Source: Salvator merianae (lineage: Eukaryota > Chordata > Lepidosauria > Squamata > Teiidae). Taken from it: a DNA stretch of 64,000 nt. The stretch lies in NCBI GenBank assembly GCA_003586115.2, contig QVOM02000103.1:6451373-6515372 (forward strand), in the 5' to 3' direction. The position numbers and the translations under genes are program-made. The notes beneath the pieces were generated by a model that saw nothing but the letters and a program-made list of their open reading frames with translations, was not told the origin of the DNA and made no database searches. Positions 45,307 to 57,273 of this stretch are shown in pieces (the first letter of the stretch is position 1; every line of letters begins with the position of its first letter).

Positions 45307-47775
45307 TGGAATCCAAGTCAGGGGATATCCTTTATACTTGTATAGAAGGGGGTATTCCTTCTTCTACACTACTATTAAACATATGAAAGCCTTGTCCAGG
45401 ATTCTCTATGTCAACTCTATACCAGTTCTGTTATTACTTCTCAAGTTCTTCAGAAGACAGTATACAAATGACAACAATGTGCAAGCAGAATCCATTTGTC
45501 TTATTTTGGTCGTGGTTGACACTATTTTTGTAGGGAAGTGAAGGCAAAGAAGCTTTTTTAAAATTAATTTTATTTTTACAAAATCAAAACAAATTACAAA
45601 TGGAAAAATCCCACAAAACAATACATTCATCAATTTATAATACTTATACACTTATACATTCATAATCCTTCCCTTGATGAAACCACCCCTATAACTTAAG
45701 ACTATCACATATGGAAGGTTACTAATACCTGATTGCTTTCCTGGTAGAAACTGAAGGCAAAGAAGCAAACAAAAATTGCTAGTGATGCAAACCTTGATTA
45801 GCCAGATTCTGAAAAGTGCTCTGTTGTCGGAATAACTGTTACTTTATTACAGCAAAGCAAGATGAGAATTGATGTGTAAGCTACTAGATGATGGTGAAGT
45901 AATAATAATAAAAACTACCTTTGTACTATAAATCTGTTGCAAACATGTTGTCAGGACAGAAGGTCAATACAGTTTAATGCATTTAATTTATTTTATTATA
46001 ATAGAAGGAGTTATGTGGGATATAGATTGATTGAATTAAAAACATTTTAGTACATGGGGTATCTAGTAGTAAAACTAAGTAACAGCTATGCAAAAATAAT
46101 CATATTAACAAGGTTTGTGGTCATGTCATCATTTATACCTAGTTATAATCACAGAAATCTTGAGCTCAGGGTTTACCTGACCTTAGCGATAAAGAGTACC
46201 ATTTGTGACTTGTTCTATTCACTTCTTCAAAAATATTTCTTTATAATTAACTATTTTCTGGATCTCAGCTGGATACACATGTTTATATATTTCACTCCCA
46301 TCAACTTCCTTATGAAATATCAGTTCCTGTAATTATGCAGCATTTATCCTCCTGCTTTCAAATGATACCATCCCCTTCACACCATGGCATAACCCCCCCC
46401 CCCCCATTGCACTGTATTCAGAAAACTATATTGGGTAGGGTTGAAATTGTAAATGATAATTAGTGCATTTTGGAGGGCACTGCAATTCAGACTGAATTAA
46501 ATTCATCTTTGCATGCAGTTTTTCAACAATAAATTGTAATATTACTCAAGAAAGAGTTGGGTGCCTGGGGTGGGAAAAGCTATCTTTTGAAAGAATGTTT
46601 TTTCATGCACTAATAACTGGACCGAGAAATGTTTTTGTTCATCACCAGGCCAGCAAAAATACATGCTGCACTCTCCTCATCAAATAATGTCTGAGCATTG
46701 CCTATTTTGCAGTGTTGAGATCATAGAAAGGAACTACAGTATTTGATATGTCAAATAGTTGCACTGGAGCAATCCAAAGGTGAAAACTAATAATAATACT
46801 TGGATAGGTTTTGCCAGTTTAGAAGCATACAGCTTTACTGATAAATTCATTAACAATGCTAAAATTGTTTGCAAAGTAGCAACTACACAGACTTGCCAGA
46901 TGTATGAAAAAGTCCTGTGTAATTCCCACAAACGACTTGCTTAGGTTGAGGACGTATTGCTTATATCTACACATTTTTATGCCTGTTTTCAACATGTCAT
47001 GACTTCTGGGCATTGGTATGATTTTTTTTGGAGCATGTAGCTGCCATTCCCAAAGCACCTGTACTTGCTGGCATAGGATCAGTATTTGAAAGGCAAAATC
47101 TATGTTGGGGAAAAGCTGAAATTTTCAGCATGTATGTGGCATCAGAACAGAATTCTGGTGTGGCCATGTGTCCAACTAGCCTACATGGCTGGGACTGCAC
47201 CAGAGCCATGCTGGAGTAAAGGCTTCATGTAGATATTATCTAAGAAAGTCTGAGATTTTTTTTTGAGCATCACTCATGATGATACCTAAATAATTAGAGT
47301 TGTTCAAGATACTGACCAAGAGGAAGAAAATGCATGACAGGCTTTTATACTCTGTTGAAGTCAGAAACGTTTGTTTTGTCTTGCTACTGAGGGTGTCTAT
47401 GAAATAAAAAACCATGTAATTTTGCCATTAGTAATATAAAATGTTGTTATCTTAAATTGCTCCTGGAATACAGGAATCTCTTATCACTGCAAATATTTCA
47501 GGCTTCCATTGACTTTGTTAGAAATATTATGATCCAGTTTGATATATAGCATAGCATTTGAAATGAAAACCTGGAATAGGAAAGACAGGTGCAGTCATTT
47601 AAGTTGTGCTTCAAGCCATCCTGACTTTTCTTTGCAATATTGTTCCTGCAAAGAAGACGTGATTACTTTTTAGATTAGCCATGACTAGCCATGATTCTGT
47701 TGTATAATTCAGTTATACAGCATATGCACCTGTAAGACATTGGCTTTAGCTTTTCCTTTCCTCATTTTTTCATTC
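45307..47775. other. Unique AT-rich DNA with a poly-C tract
   Basis: The AT-rich stretch 45541-45740 may be a reversed L1 3' UTR but lacks a diagnostic motif. A poly-C run lies at about 46390-46405. Antisense pairs of open frames at 46.7-47.2 kb have no recognisable domain. Confidence 0.35.
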
Positions 47776-48242
47776 ACCTGAATCACACTGGTTTAAGGCG
47801 GGCTACCTTGTACCACAATAAGCAATTCGTCGAGAACTGGGATTGATTGTTCCTGATGTGGAACAAGATCAGCTCCTTTAGGATGACCTTTTCCACACCA
47901 GTCCTCATGCCAGCTCTGAAGTTTGTGCCAGCTTCGGAGCCAGTGCAAGGTGCTTCCAAATGCACTGAAAACCAGGCAATAGGTCTGCCATGGTATACAA
48001 TGTCATCAAAATGGGTCCCCCCTGTGGTGTACCAAACCATGAAGGCACACCTCCATGGTCTGGTAGGGCACCTCCAAGTATATCAGTAGACCTTGACATC
48101 AAGGTCTACCAGTAAACTGGACAAGGATGCCATTCTCTAGCCCAGTCTGTACTCCATCCTGTGGACCATTCTGTACCAGCATGCAGAAGGGAAGCTCCTA
48201 GGGCTTCTTCATTACTGTGCCAAGAGCACATGTGTAAAGGGC
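47776..48242 (+). mobile_element. Family C element, copy 2
   Basis: The right end GTGTAAAGGGC is followed by CATTC, and CATTC also stands at 47771-47775, giving a possible 5-bp duplication. The left terminus (ACCTGAATCACACTGG) is very diverged. The interior carries the family C blocks: ctcatgccagctctgaagtt, agccagtgcaaggtg, catggtatac, and the perfect hairpin gtagaccttga / tcaaggtctac (48086-48109). Antisense frames here overlap each other and are not genes. Confidence 0.6.
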
Positions 48243-50266
48243 CATTCTATAGTCCCAAAAGAACAATTACTATGTGATATATGGGCATAAAATAAGCTGA
48301 ATACTTTCATAATTGGAAAAGCTAGGGCCCTTTGCAAAGAAGCAGAAGCAAGGACCCAAATTTGGCCAGTCTGGTCAAATAGTCATAATAGTGAAACTCA
48401 GTCTTTTGGACTTGAGATAAGAAAATAGAGAAACAAAATGCTGCACTCACGTGTATGAAAGAGGCCCAATAATAGTTTAGAGGTGGTACTATGTGACAAT
48501 TTGTTGTCCCTTCCCACCTCTAATTGTCATTAATGGCCAGGACATAACTAATTTCCTATCATTTAATGTGGATTAGAGGTCAGATGGGAACACTAGTATC
48601 TGGCAGCTACCACATGTAGGCCACTTATGAACATGTGTGTGTGTGGGGGGGGGGCAGTGGCTGTGTGAGGCCCAGGCAGAAGTTAGTAGAAAGAATAAAT
48701 CTTCTGAGAAGTAAGAAAGATTCTTTATTGCAACATCCAGGCTTGAGAGACTAAAAAATGGGAAGGCAAAGACTTCCAGCACCAAACATAATTATACCTG
48801 GCTGAGTACTCTTATCATAAGAACAAACAGAGCCAGAGGCAGATGGTACGGCCTTGAGAGAGTGCAGAGGCCTCTTTTCACTTCTGTTCCCTGCACCTCC
48901 CATCAGCACAGAAGTAATTCACGTGTAAAACTATTCCATGATAAAACTAAGCACAACATACGCTAGCAAAGATTAACAATGCGTATGAATGAATATTAAT
49001 AAACATGAAAACATAATATTCAACAAATATATCATGAATATAACAGGAGTACAATATATATATATATATATTAGTAACATATGAGTTATGAGAAGAGGAG
49101 CACAATAACATATATGCATGAATAACATATGAATAACATATGAATAACGAAGAGCTGAGCATAAACATGATGACAGTCAGCTTTGGCCATTGGCTTGGGG
49201 CTCTATTGCCCCCACTGTGGCACCAGCTTCTAAGAATCCTTTGAGATGGATTTTTTTTTTCCTGAGAATGTGAACAAGAAGTTTTATTACATACAAGGAA
49301 GCAATATTTCTCATTGACCTTTAACTATTTTTAAAAAGAATAAAAATATCGCTTCAGTATTGCTGTACAGACAGCTATCCTTACTATCAATGGTTAGGTG
49401 GTGAGGAATGTGCTTTGGACCTCAGAGTATACATTTGCCATGTGCTGGAAGATGCAAATTTCTTTACTGAATAACATGCCTTTGTTCAGGGGTTCTTACA
49501 GTTTTAATTTAAAATCAAAAGCCTAAATTCTAAAACATAAATGATCAACAAGTCGATTTCCATAGGATGCATTTTAAACCAATGCATAAGAAAAGCAAAA
49601 AGAGGGGGGGGCAGCTGTATTTCTGGAGGCAGGGTATTTAAAATATTTGTACTTTAGACTTCACTTGAAATGGATTGCAGATTGAAAGCAGATAAAATCA
49701 CCAGGAAAAAACTACTGTAACACAGATTTAAAGGAATAACAGATTAGACAAAACATGTTGCTTCACCGTGGTAATCTATAAATTTTGTTGGAATGTAATT
49801 CCTATCAGCTTCCACAAACACAATGAGAATTTAGTTGAAAAAACAGCAGGTAGCTACCACGTTAGGGAAGCCTGACATAAAATGTTTAAAAGAATTAAAT
49901 TAGCACAGAAAGCCAGGATGTATGTTAAGTTGGAACTGTGGGGGGAAAGCAGCCTCTCACCAATTGTATCTCAGTGGCTACATATCACTGGCAGCCAGGG
50001 ACTAAATACAATTATAATCACAGGGTCCACCATGGCAGCAAGAATTTTGTCTAAGAAAAAGGTAACAAGGCTCATAGATTATCCTGATTTTGTCAATGCA
50101 GCTGATTATAGCCTTGTAAAATGATACAGTTTCTATTTAAGTAGAAGAAGCTTCTTGGCCTTTTTATCATAAAACACTTAATTTTCTAGAAAACCAGTTG
50201 TGATAATTTATTATATTATTTTACAAAGGATTATAAGACTATCACTATACAGGTACAGGAGAAAGA
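48243..50266. other. Unique DNA with simple repeats
   Basis: Contains a (TG)n-G10 tract (about 48632-48654), a TA tract (49053-49071) and the minisatellite annotated separately. The rest shows no element. Confidence 0.4.
49105..49150 (+). repeat. 11-bp minisatellite (AACATATGAAT)
   Basis: About four imperfect units of an 11-mer, aacatatgaat, with related acatatgagtt sequence just upstream at about 49077-49090. It lies within the open frame called on the minus strand at 48947-49168, which is therefore an artefact. Confidence 0.75.
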
Positions 50267-50683
50267 GGACCTGTTCACACCTACCTGCTAGTGAGTAATT
50301 GGACACCCACTAGACAGCCCCATCCTTTCACTGCCATTACTAGCTGTGGACAATTAAATTGTTGTCCAAAGCTTAACTGGGAGTAGCTAGTGAACTTCTA
50401 GTTCTAGCTTCTTCCTGGTGCAATGCTGCAAGTGCGTGTGGTGGTGCATCTGCACCCTGTACCCTGGTCACCATAGCGATGTTCAGGAGTGTTGGATATT
50501 GTCATGGCCATTGCAATGGTGCTCCGGCTTGCCCTGGTCAGGCCATTTTCACTTCAGGTTCTGGGGGCCCAGTATGCGGATTTTCCAGCCCTTGGAATGT
50601 GGATAGATGCCTCCATGCCTGATCCCTTCTGGCTTGATATGGTATTATTATTTCATACCAGGCTGGCAAGTGTGAACAAGCCC
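50267..50683 (+). mobile_element. Family B element, copy 4, perfect 5-bp TSD
   Basis: Starts GGACCTGTTCACAC and ends GTGTGAACAAGCCC. Flanked by AAAGA (50262-50266 and 50684-50688). The subterminal hairpin here is built from tggtat / atacca (about 50640-50660), a different sequence from copies 1-3. The internal gttgtccaaagctt and gggggcccagtatg blocks align with other copies. Confidence 0.75.
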
Positions 50684-50688
50684 AAAGA

Positions 50689-51172
50689 TATAAAGAAAAT
50701 GCCTGCTATGTATTCATACAAACAATGAATGGAAACGGTCTGTGTAAATGCCTCTCATAAGAATTTGTTTTGACAAACTGATTTTGAAATCAAAATCAAA
50801 GCATTTTTAGAATAATGATTTTCTGGATTTTGTAAATTAAAGGAATACCTCAGGAAGCAAGGAGGTACAGAACAACTCATTAATGTTGTTCCTATTGTAT
50901 AGGGAAAGAATTTAATGACATAAACCTAGTTAATTTACTGAGAAACTCTACTGAGTATATGTAGTTTCATAGAACTTTCTGCTGAGTTGGATTAGGTCTA
51001 ATTGTTTTGTTGCTATTTGTTTTTATTATTGGCATTCATAGTTTGTCTTTCTGTGTCACAAAATATTTGGCATGAACAGATTATTTGCTAGTTTGATTTC
51101 ATTTTATGAAAAGCTGTTTGATGTAGTGCATAGGCATATGTCAAAACAAATGAATCTTTATAGTAATGTAAG
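50689..51172. other. Unique AT-rich DNA
   Basis: No element recognised; only a weak, unscorable resemblance to the short repeat near 20.2 kb at 50940-51000. Confidence 0.35.
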
Positions 51173-51904
51173 GCCTTTCTGCACTTGCCAGCAGTGAGGA
51201 CCTTTCTGCATGTGGGTGCAGTTGAAGTGAGGCCCTGTCCCCCCTACTACGCTTCATCCACACAGGACAGAGCATAGATCAGGTTAGAGTGTCCAAAATG
51301 GCACCACACAGACAAAAAAAAATATTCTAGCACTAGCCTACTAAACATGCTTTAAGACTATGGCTTTATGCACTTTCAGCAATTTTCTATAGAAAACATA
51401 TTGATGAGGACCCCATTTTGGTTGGACTATTTAGAAGGGCATCACCCTTCTGTCTGTACCATGGTCCTGATCTTCATGATGACATATGTAATTTATAGTT
51501 AAAAAGGATTCACCAAATTTTATGTTTATTTAATTTATTTATTTATTTATTTATTTAAGAATTAAAACCCAAATATTCTTTTAATATTTATTGGAAATTT
51601 AATAAAATTCTATTTAAAAATAGCTTATTTGTAATAATCAAAAGTAGTGTTTAGTAACACTGAGAGTGAGTTATAATGCAAAAACATTTATAATCATTTT
51701 AATATTTCATAGATCTTTTTCTAATTTTTCTATTTTCCTTTTTTTGGTTTTTCAGTTATTGCACCTTCTGTTCTTTTAATGTTTGTTAGAAATTTAATAA
51801 AAGTTGACATGTATAAAAAATCCAAATGCAGATGGCCCTATTCCACTCCAGCAGCAACTGTCCCAAACCTGTCCTGGAACAGACAAGATAGGTGCAGAAA
51901 GACC
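51173..51904. mobile_element. Long family D-type element, about 732 bp
   Basis: Left terminus GCCTTTCTGCACTTGCC, right terminus AGGTGCAGAAAGACC. GC-richer ends (51173-51310 and 51830-51900) bracket a very AT-rich core that includes a (TTTA)n tract at 51528-51557. The core could be a later AT-rich insertion. Flanks GTAAG / CTTAG match at only three of five positions. Confidence 0.55.
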
Positions 51905-52093
51905 CTTAGGCATTATTGAATTGTTCCTGAAAACCAAATATCCTTAGACTACAGATGTGAAGAAAGAAAACTAAAAACATTTCTATTTTATCTCAAAGCA
52001 GTCTGAATAAAATTTTAAAACAGCATGCTGACAATAAGCACTTCTTGCCACAGACATCACTAGACAGAGATAATTTCTGAGGATGGGCAACCC

Positions 52094-52126
52094 CATCTAG
52101 AGAAGGCAAAACCCCTTCTCTAGATG
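52094..52126. repeat. Perfect 13-bp hairpin
   Basis: catctagagaagg (52094-52106) and ccttctctagatg (52114-52126) are exact reverse complements with a 7-base loop. Isolated; no surrounding element recognised. Confidence 0.8.
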
Positions 52127-53189
52127 CAGGAATTTCTTACCCAGAAGGTCTCCATATTGTCAGGATTTGCAAAAGCAGAGTTCTCAGTCTGCTTTATTCT
52201 TTAACCTTTACCCCCTTTACCTCCCTTTAAGGGTGAGAATCTGCATGGGAACTTAGTAAATCAAACTTTAAGTCAGATTTTAGAGTTAGGTTTTCTGTGT
52301 TCATTATATTTCTGCATTGACTATAAATAAAACAAGGTTATCAAATCATTCAGTGACTTCTTTATTAAGTTGATTTGAAATTAACTGCACCAACAACAGG
52401 GATTACTTGTATATCCAAGGGGTTGAATGAAGTACACATATGAGCCAATGAATGCGAACTTACTACATAGCTTTTTGAAAATCTTATTTATTACAGTTTT
52501 TAAAAATGGATAGGCAAAGTATTTTTCAGCAAGAAGTCTGCTTACTTGTCACATCCGGCTTCAGACCAGAAAATCAGTGGACAAGTGTGTCACTCAGGCT
52601 AATTGGACTTGTGTACCCTCATCCTTTTCTTCATGTTGTGCAGGATGTACTGTAGACAGAAGCCTACTAGAAATTAACCTAACAAGTGTGAATTATCTTG
52701 CCAACATTCTTGTCTTCCGCTCAACAGCTCTGCTACTGACTGAAACTAATCCACCTCTGTTATCACATCCTATTAAGCTGTCAGTTTTATTTTGCCTAGG
52801 TATTCATTTATTCGAAGTGACCGCATAAAAATAGTAAAATAGCAAGAAGCTCATGCATCTACTGGCAACAAAATTTTGAAATTGTTGGATTAATCTTAAG
52901 TTTGGGGGGGTGTTTAATATAAAAATAATATAAATATACATTTCTCTCTGAAAACATTGAATTCTTTGAACAGCTGGAATCCTTTGGGAAAAGCTGAAGT
53001 GGTCTATGAAGATTAAACCTATCCAGATTTTAGTGCTACTATATCTACATCCAGTTCATGTGGAAATTTCCACCTCTGCTTCTAGCAAAAATGCATCCAA
53101 AATAGAAATAAAAAGTAAAAAATTCTAAAGATTATTTGCACCTGCATTTCTAGCTTCTGCTCAAATAAGTTTCAGATTCAGCAGATCAG
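52127..53189. other. Unique AT-rich DNA
   Basis: No repeat ends or exons recognised; the 83-codon frame at 52577-52828 has no identifiable domain. Confidence 0.4.
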
Positions 53190-53460
53190 TGATACTAGAT
53201 TTATTGATTTTCATTTTTATCCTGCCCTATACCTGAGGGTCTCATTGTGGGTAACAACTATAGAAAGCAAAGTATAAAATAAACATATTAACAATAATAA
53301 GATACTAAAATCATAATGAATGTGAGGAGGGGAAAATGTTTCCTTATATCATTCAAAGGCCAGGGTACATAAGTATGTTTTTAACCATTTTCTGAATGTC
53401 TTGACTGCACTTCAAGGATGAGACTATTCTACTGTCTGGAGGCCATCACCAAGAAGGCCC
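53190..53460. repeat. Old dispersed repeat R2, copy 2
   Basis: Same block order as 21640-21910: ttatcctgccctatacctgagggtctc, aataataa, ggggaaaatgtttcctta, aaaggccagggtaca, gactattctactgtctggaggcca, aagaaggcc. Confidence 0.62.
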
Positions 53461-53639
53461 TATCCCAGGTCCCCACCCCCTCAACTGTAGAAGGAGGTGA
53501 TAACAGGATAATTTTCCCTCTCTCCCTGCCTCTGACATTACCACCAGTGGAGACCTAATTCGTATGGGTTGTGGTGGTAGTAGAAACCAGTGACCGCAAG
53601 CTTCTCTGGAAATTCTGCGTGCAGATTTGTTGGGCTTTT

Positions 53640-54045
53640 TTGAAGTCTGCTGCATGTGACAATCTCTCTTTGAGCCAGCTCAAGAGAGGTGGATCCAAAG
53701 CTCATGCCAGCTTTGCAGCCAGTGCAGAGGGCCTTTGAAAGCTCCAAAGGCCCGGGGGACCCATTGTGGCCATGTATCTTTTTGCGCTGGCACAATGGAA
53801 CCCATGGTATACCAAAAACCCTTGTATACCAAACCTTGTATATAACCCCCTAGGATGCTAGCAGACCTTGAAAAAGATCAAGCTGGCATTGGGGGCTTCC
53901 TGGTATGGTCTATGCCCTGTTGTTGGTGAATGCAGTGTACTAGTAGCTGGCGGGGTGTCCTTTAGACTACACCAGAGGGCAGAAGAGAGTCACATAGTAT
54001 GCTTGGTGGTTCAGTGTACTGACCAGTGTGGAATTGTGCTATGAT
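53640..54045 (+). mobile_element. Family C element, copy 3
   Basis: Carries aagctcatgccagctttgcagccagtgcagagg and gcagaccttgaaaaagatcaa (the degraded central hairpin), then a taggatgctagc and gaccagtgtggaatt end. The left boundary is unclear. It follows directly after repeat R2. Confidence 0.5.
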
Positions 54046-55149
54046 AGTGGAAAGATTTTTTTTCTGCATTTTTGTTCAGTGGAAGAAGGAAGGAGCAAGA
54101 AGGCTTTGTGTTGTCTGTTGCCAAAGTTAGAGTTTCTGACATAAAGCTGTTAGGAAACAAGTGGATGAACATGGACAAGTGGAAACAGAGTCCTGTGCAT
54201 AGGTCACCTCTGAAATTTGTCCTTAATTCCTCTTGGTTGCCACAGACAGATTGAATGCATACATAAATGGCTGCCCCCTCTTCATCTGAGCTTATTATAT
54301 CTATAAAAAGGGACTTAAAGATAGCATTCACTGTAGGTTCAGTGTTTGAAACTCTCAAGGATTTTGGAAAGAATAGATGAACATAAATATTTGCCTTGCC
54401 TATCTACTGTCTTACCAACTCCCTAGGCAACAGTAAAAATCAATACTAATGCCAGAGGTCTTTAGTCATTGTTATTTTAGGAAATCCCCAATACAAACAA
54501 GCATAAGAGTTGGTGTGTGCTCAGCTGTGAGGTTTTGCATGTTCTTTGGAAACACTACTCTCTGGAGACAGATGAAAGCATTAGACACATTAACTGCTTT
54601 TTAGGTACAGCGTTGTGTGCGCGTGCGTGCATGCACCCCCACCCACCCACACAAACATACAACAAAAGTGCACGTGTTTATCAGCTTCATTTGATATGTG
54701 CAGGGATAATAAGGAGCGACCAGTGAGCTGATTTTTATAGCCTGTTTGTAGCTTAAACAAAGATCTGGGATTTTGAGGATAAAGCCTGGCTGAAATACAG
54801 CAGATTATACAGTTTTAGTTTTGTAAAGATTCATTTAATTTACCGCTGCACTGCATAGTGACCCTTCTGCCTCTTTGAAATTCTAGATAAGAATTTTGAG
54901 CTTCCCAAATAAATACAGTATATCAGAATTATTAACTTGGGATCTGCCACCTCCCTTAATTATTTGTGTTTCACTATCGTATTAAAAAAAACCCTGGTAT
55001 TAGGCTGCATAGGCTGGTAAAAGAAGTGGGCTTTGGATTTACTTCTGTTGCAAGGACAAATGAACAAATGTAAACATTTGATATTGGCCTGAATAGAGGA
55101 GAGTGGGTTTCTGTTTGACAATTTAGGATTGAACTTTTACATTTTGTGA
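54046..55149. other. Unique DNA, candidate conserved non-coding block
   Basis: The interval 54730-54965 is repeat-free with an ordinary AT-rich composition. The 115-codon minus frame at 54011-54358 starts outside family C and ends inside it, so it is not a gene. A G/C/A-rich simple tract lies at 54617-54655. Confidence 0.3.
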
Positions 55150-55545
55150 TCCAGACCTTCTGGTTTGGATCATGGCAAGGCTCGATCTGGAGCAGTACCA
55201 TACATATGGCGATGCTGTTCTAGCCCACACTGGTCTTGAAGTTCACACACGCTTCAGAGCCACCTTCCAAAGCAAGTTGTAGCCTTGGAGTCCCTGGAGG
55301 ACCCATTTCAGTGGTTCAATAAGGTGCACCATCAAAACTGGTCCCCCTGTAAACCGGAACACAGAGACACGCACCTTCTGCACATCTCCAAGTTGCAGAT
55401 TTGTCCCTGCTAGTACACTGGTAGACCTTGATCCAAATCAGGATCATGCTCCATCCTGTCAGACAGAGTGTACTAGTGGTGGAAAGGAAACCCTTTGTGT
55501 ACTTGCCAGTGTAGAACATCAGCAAGTGCAGAAAGCTAGTCTTTG
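55150..55545 (+). mobile_element. Family C element, copy 4
   Basis: Blocks: actggtcttgaagttcacac, cttggagtccctggaggaccc, ggtagaccttgatccaaatcagg (central hairpin), cactagtggtgg-type motif, and a right end near gcaagtgcagaaag. The left terminus is not clear. The minus-strand 92-codon frame at 55316-55594 overlaps it and is an artefact. Confidence 0.52.
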
Positions 55546-55900
55546 TAATTCTCTTCCTGAGTATTTCCTCTCTGTCTCTCTCTGATGAAAACATACATAC
55601 ACAGGACCTAATTACTGACTTCTTGTAGAATCTGTAATGAATCGTTGTAACAATGCTCAGTTGCTAACAGTGATTGGATTGTGGGTATACAAAGCATTGC
55701 AAAAACATCTTTGATAGAGTTTGTGACCTAATTTAGAAAAATACAATTATTTTAAAATCTGTGTTTATTTATTTATTTATTTGAAATTAGAATCTAAACA
55801 CTCCTACTTTAAAGGATTTTTTCAAATAGAGGTTGTGAGCTAAATTATGTGTAGGAGATTATGGTTACTGAGCATCTGTGTGGACTCCAGTTAGACAAAG

Positions 55901-56513
55901 GCCATTTCTGCACTTACCATTTGTTGGACTGCTCCAGTTGCTCCACTCTTATTAGAGTGATCCACCAGCTGGAGCAGTTCAACAGTCCCAGAAGAAGGTA
56001 ATCTGCATGGAGATGGCCTGTTCTGGTCCAGGCTCCACACTGGCCACAAAGCACATCAAAAGTTCCTGGCTTAGAGCCCCTGGGGGTCTCAATATGGTGG
56101 TGCACTTTGGTGCATTGCTAAAATGGGTCTCCCTCTAAATCACAGAGAAGTTCTACCAGTGTTCCAGACTAGGCAACCATTTTGGGCCATGTAGTCTGGT
56201 CTGTGCTCTGTCCATTGTGGATAGAGTATATTAGCAGGGGACAAGGCTCATTTCTGCACTGGGCCTTAATTCAGGATATATTCCACAATAAAACCCTGCC
56301 ATCTGCATACTAGTGCAGACTATGACAGGCCCCGGGTGGGGTCTGCTGTAGTCTGCACTAGCATGTGGATGGCAGGCCCCTATTCCAGAATATATCCCAG
56401 AATAAGACCCAGTGTGGAAAGGGCCAAGGCCTCTCTGATCCTCACCAGTGTGCGGAAGAAAGAGGTCCTGAAGATAACTATGGTGTACTGGATCATGGGT
56501 AAGTGCAGAAATC
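55901..56513 (+). mobile_element. Family C element, copy 5, split by a nested family A element
   Basis: Starts GCCATTTCTGCACTTACC after CAAAG and ends GGGTAAGTGCAGAAAT near 56512, so the terminal inverted repeat is readable at both ends. Internal blocks include two arms of ccagctggagcagtt/ actgctccagtt (a local palindrome at 55929-55985) and the ggtctgtgctctgtcc end block. It is interrupted at 56247-56424 by a family A foldback; without it the length is about 435 bp. Confidence 0.65.
56247..56424. mobile_element. Family A foldback element, copy 6, nested in family C
   Basis: 178 bp, from CTCATTTCTGCACTGGGC to GCCCAGTGTGGAAAGGGC, flanked by a perfect direct repeat CAAGG (56242-56246 and 56425-56429). 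The palindrome is near-complete around ccgggtggggtctgc at the centre. Confidence 0.8.
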
Positions 56514-56879
56514 TACTACATTAGCATTGCTGAGGCATTGCTTAAAACCATTTTAAGAAATTAGTATCTTTTGCATCTGAGATTGTGGCAAAATAAGCAG
56601 ATTTTTAAAATGCCTAGATTTTTTTTAAAAAATGTAGTATCAAGTACATGTACACCAAAGCCAAGCATTTTTTATTGATATGGAAAACTGGTAATCCCAT
56701 TAATATAATAAATGTTTCTTTTTAACAGCAAATTCCAGTTATATATTTCCAGGTTGTCAATTAACAACAAACAAACAGCACTATGTTGGTATGAAATAGC
56801 ATACATTAAAATATGATAGGAGAATTTCTAGAAGTGCAAAAATATACTCTGACTCTGCATGCTACTTTACAGAGGTTAG
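56514..56879. other. AT-rich spacer, nothing recognised
   Basis: Unique-looking DNA between families C and B; no element ends. Confidence 0.35.
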
Positions 56880-57273
56880 GGGTCTTTTCACACTAACTAT
56901 CTTGGAATGATCAGAATCAAACATTCCAAGATGAAACAGTCCTCGCAGTGCAGCAGCCATTCACACTATGAGGGCTGGAACATTCCGGCAATGGGCTCCA
57001 ATATTCACAGTGCAGTGCTTGCCACTCGTGATAGCAGCCATAGAAACGTCTGGCTGTTACCATGGTGACTAGCGACACAGCACGACTACATAGTTGAAGT
57101 GCTGCTGCACCGCACAGTGTCCGCACCTGGAAGAAGGTGTCCTGGTTGAGATGTGGAGTATGATTTTGTGCTCCACATCTAGTAGCGATTGGGAGCAGCT
57201 GTAACCTGTTCCCCATTGTGAGCACCTCCGTGCAGTGTCTGCATGCTCACTAGTGAAAAGTGCAAACAGCCCC
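56880..57273 (-). mobile_element. Family B element, copy 5 (reverse orientation)
   Basis: Reverse complement of the family B order: the hairpin atcttggaatg / cattccaagat comes first (about 56899-56936), then cattccggcaatgggct, ctgttaccatggtgac, and the gcatgctcactag block near the right end (gtgcaaacagccc). The 102-codon minus frame within is not conserved in the other copies. Confidence 0.68.

Noticed and set aside
54011..54358. 115-codon minus-strand frame
   Set aside because: Begins in unique DNA and ends inside a family C element; no domain and no conserved counterpart in other copies.
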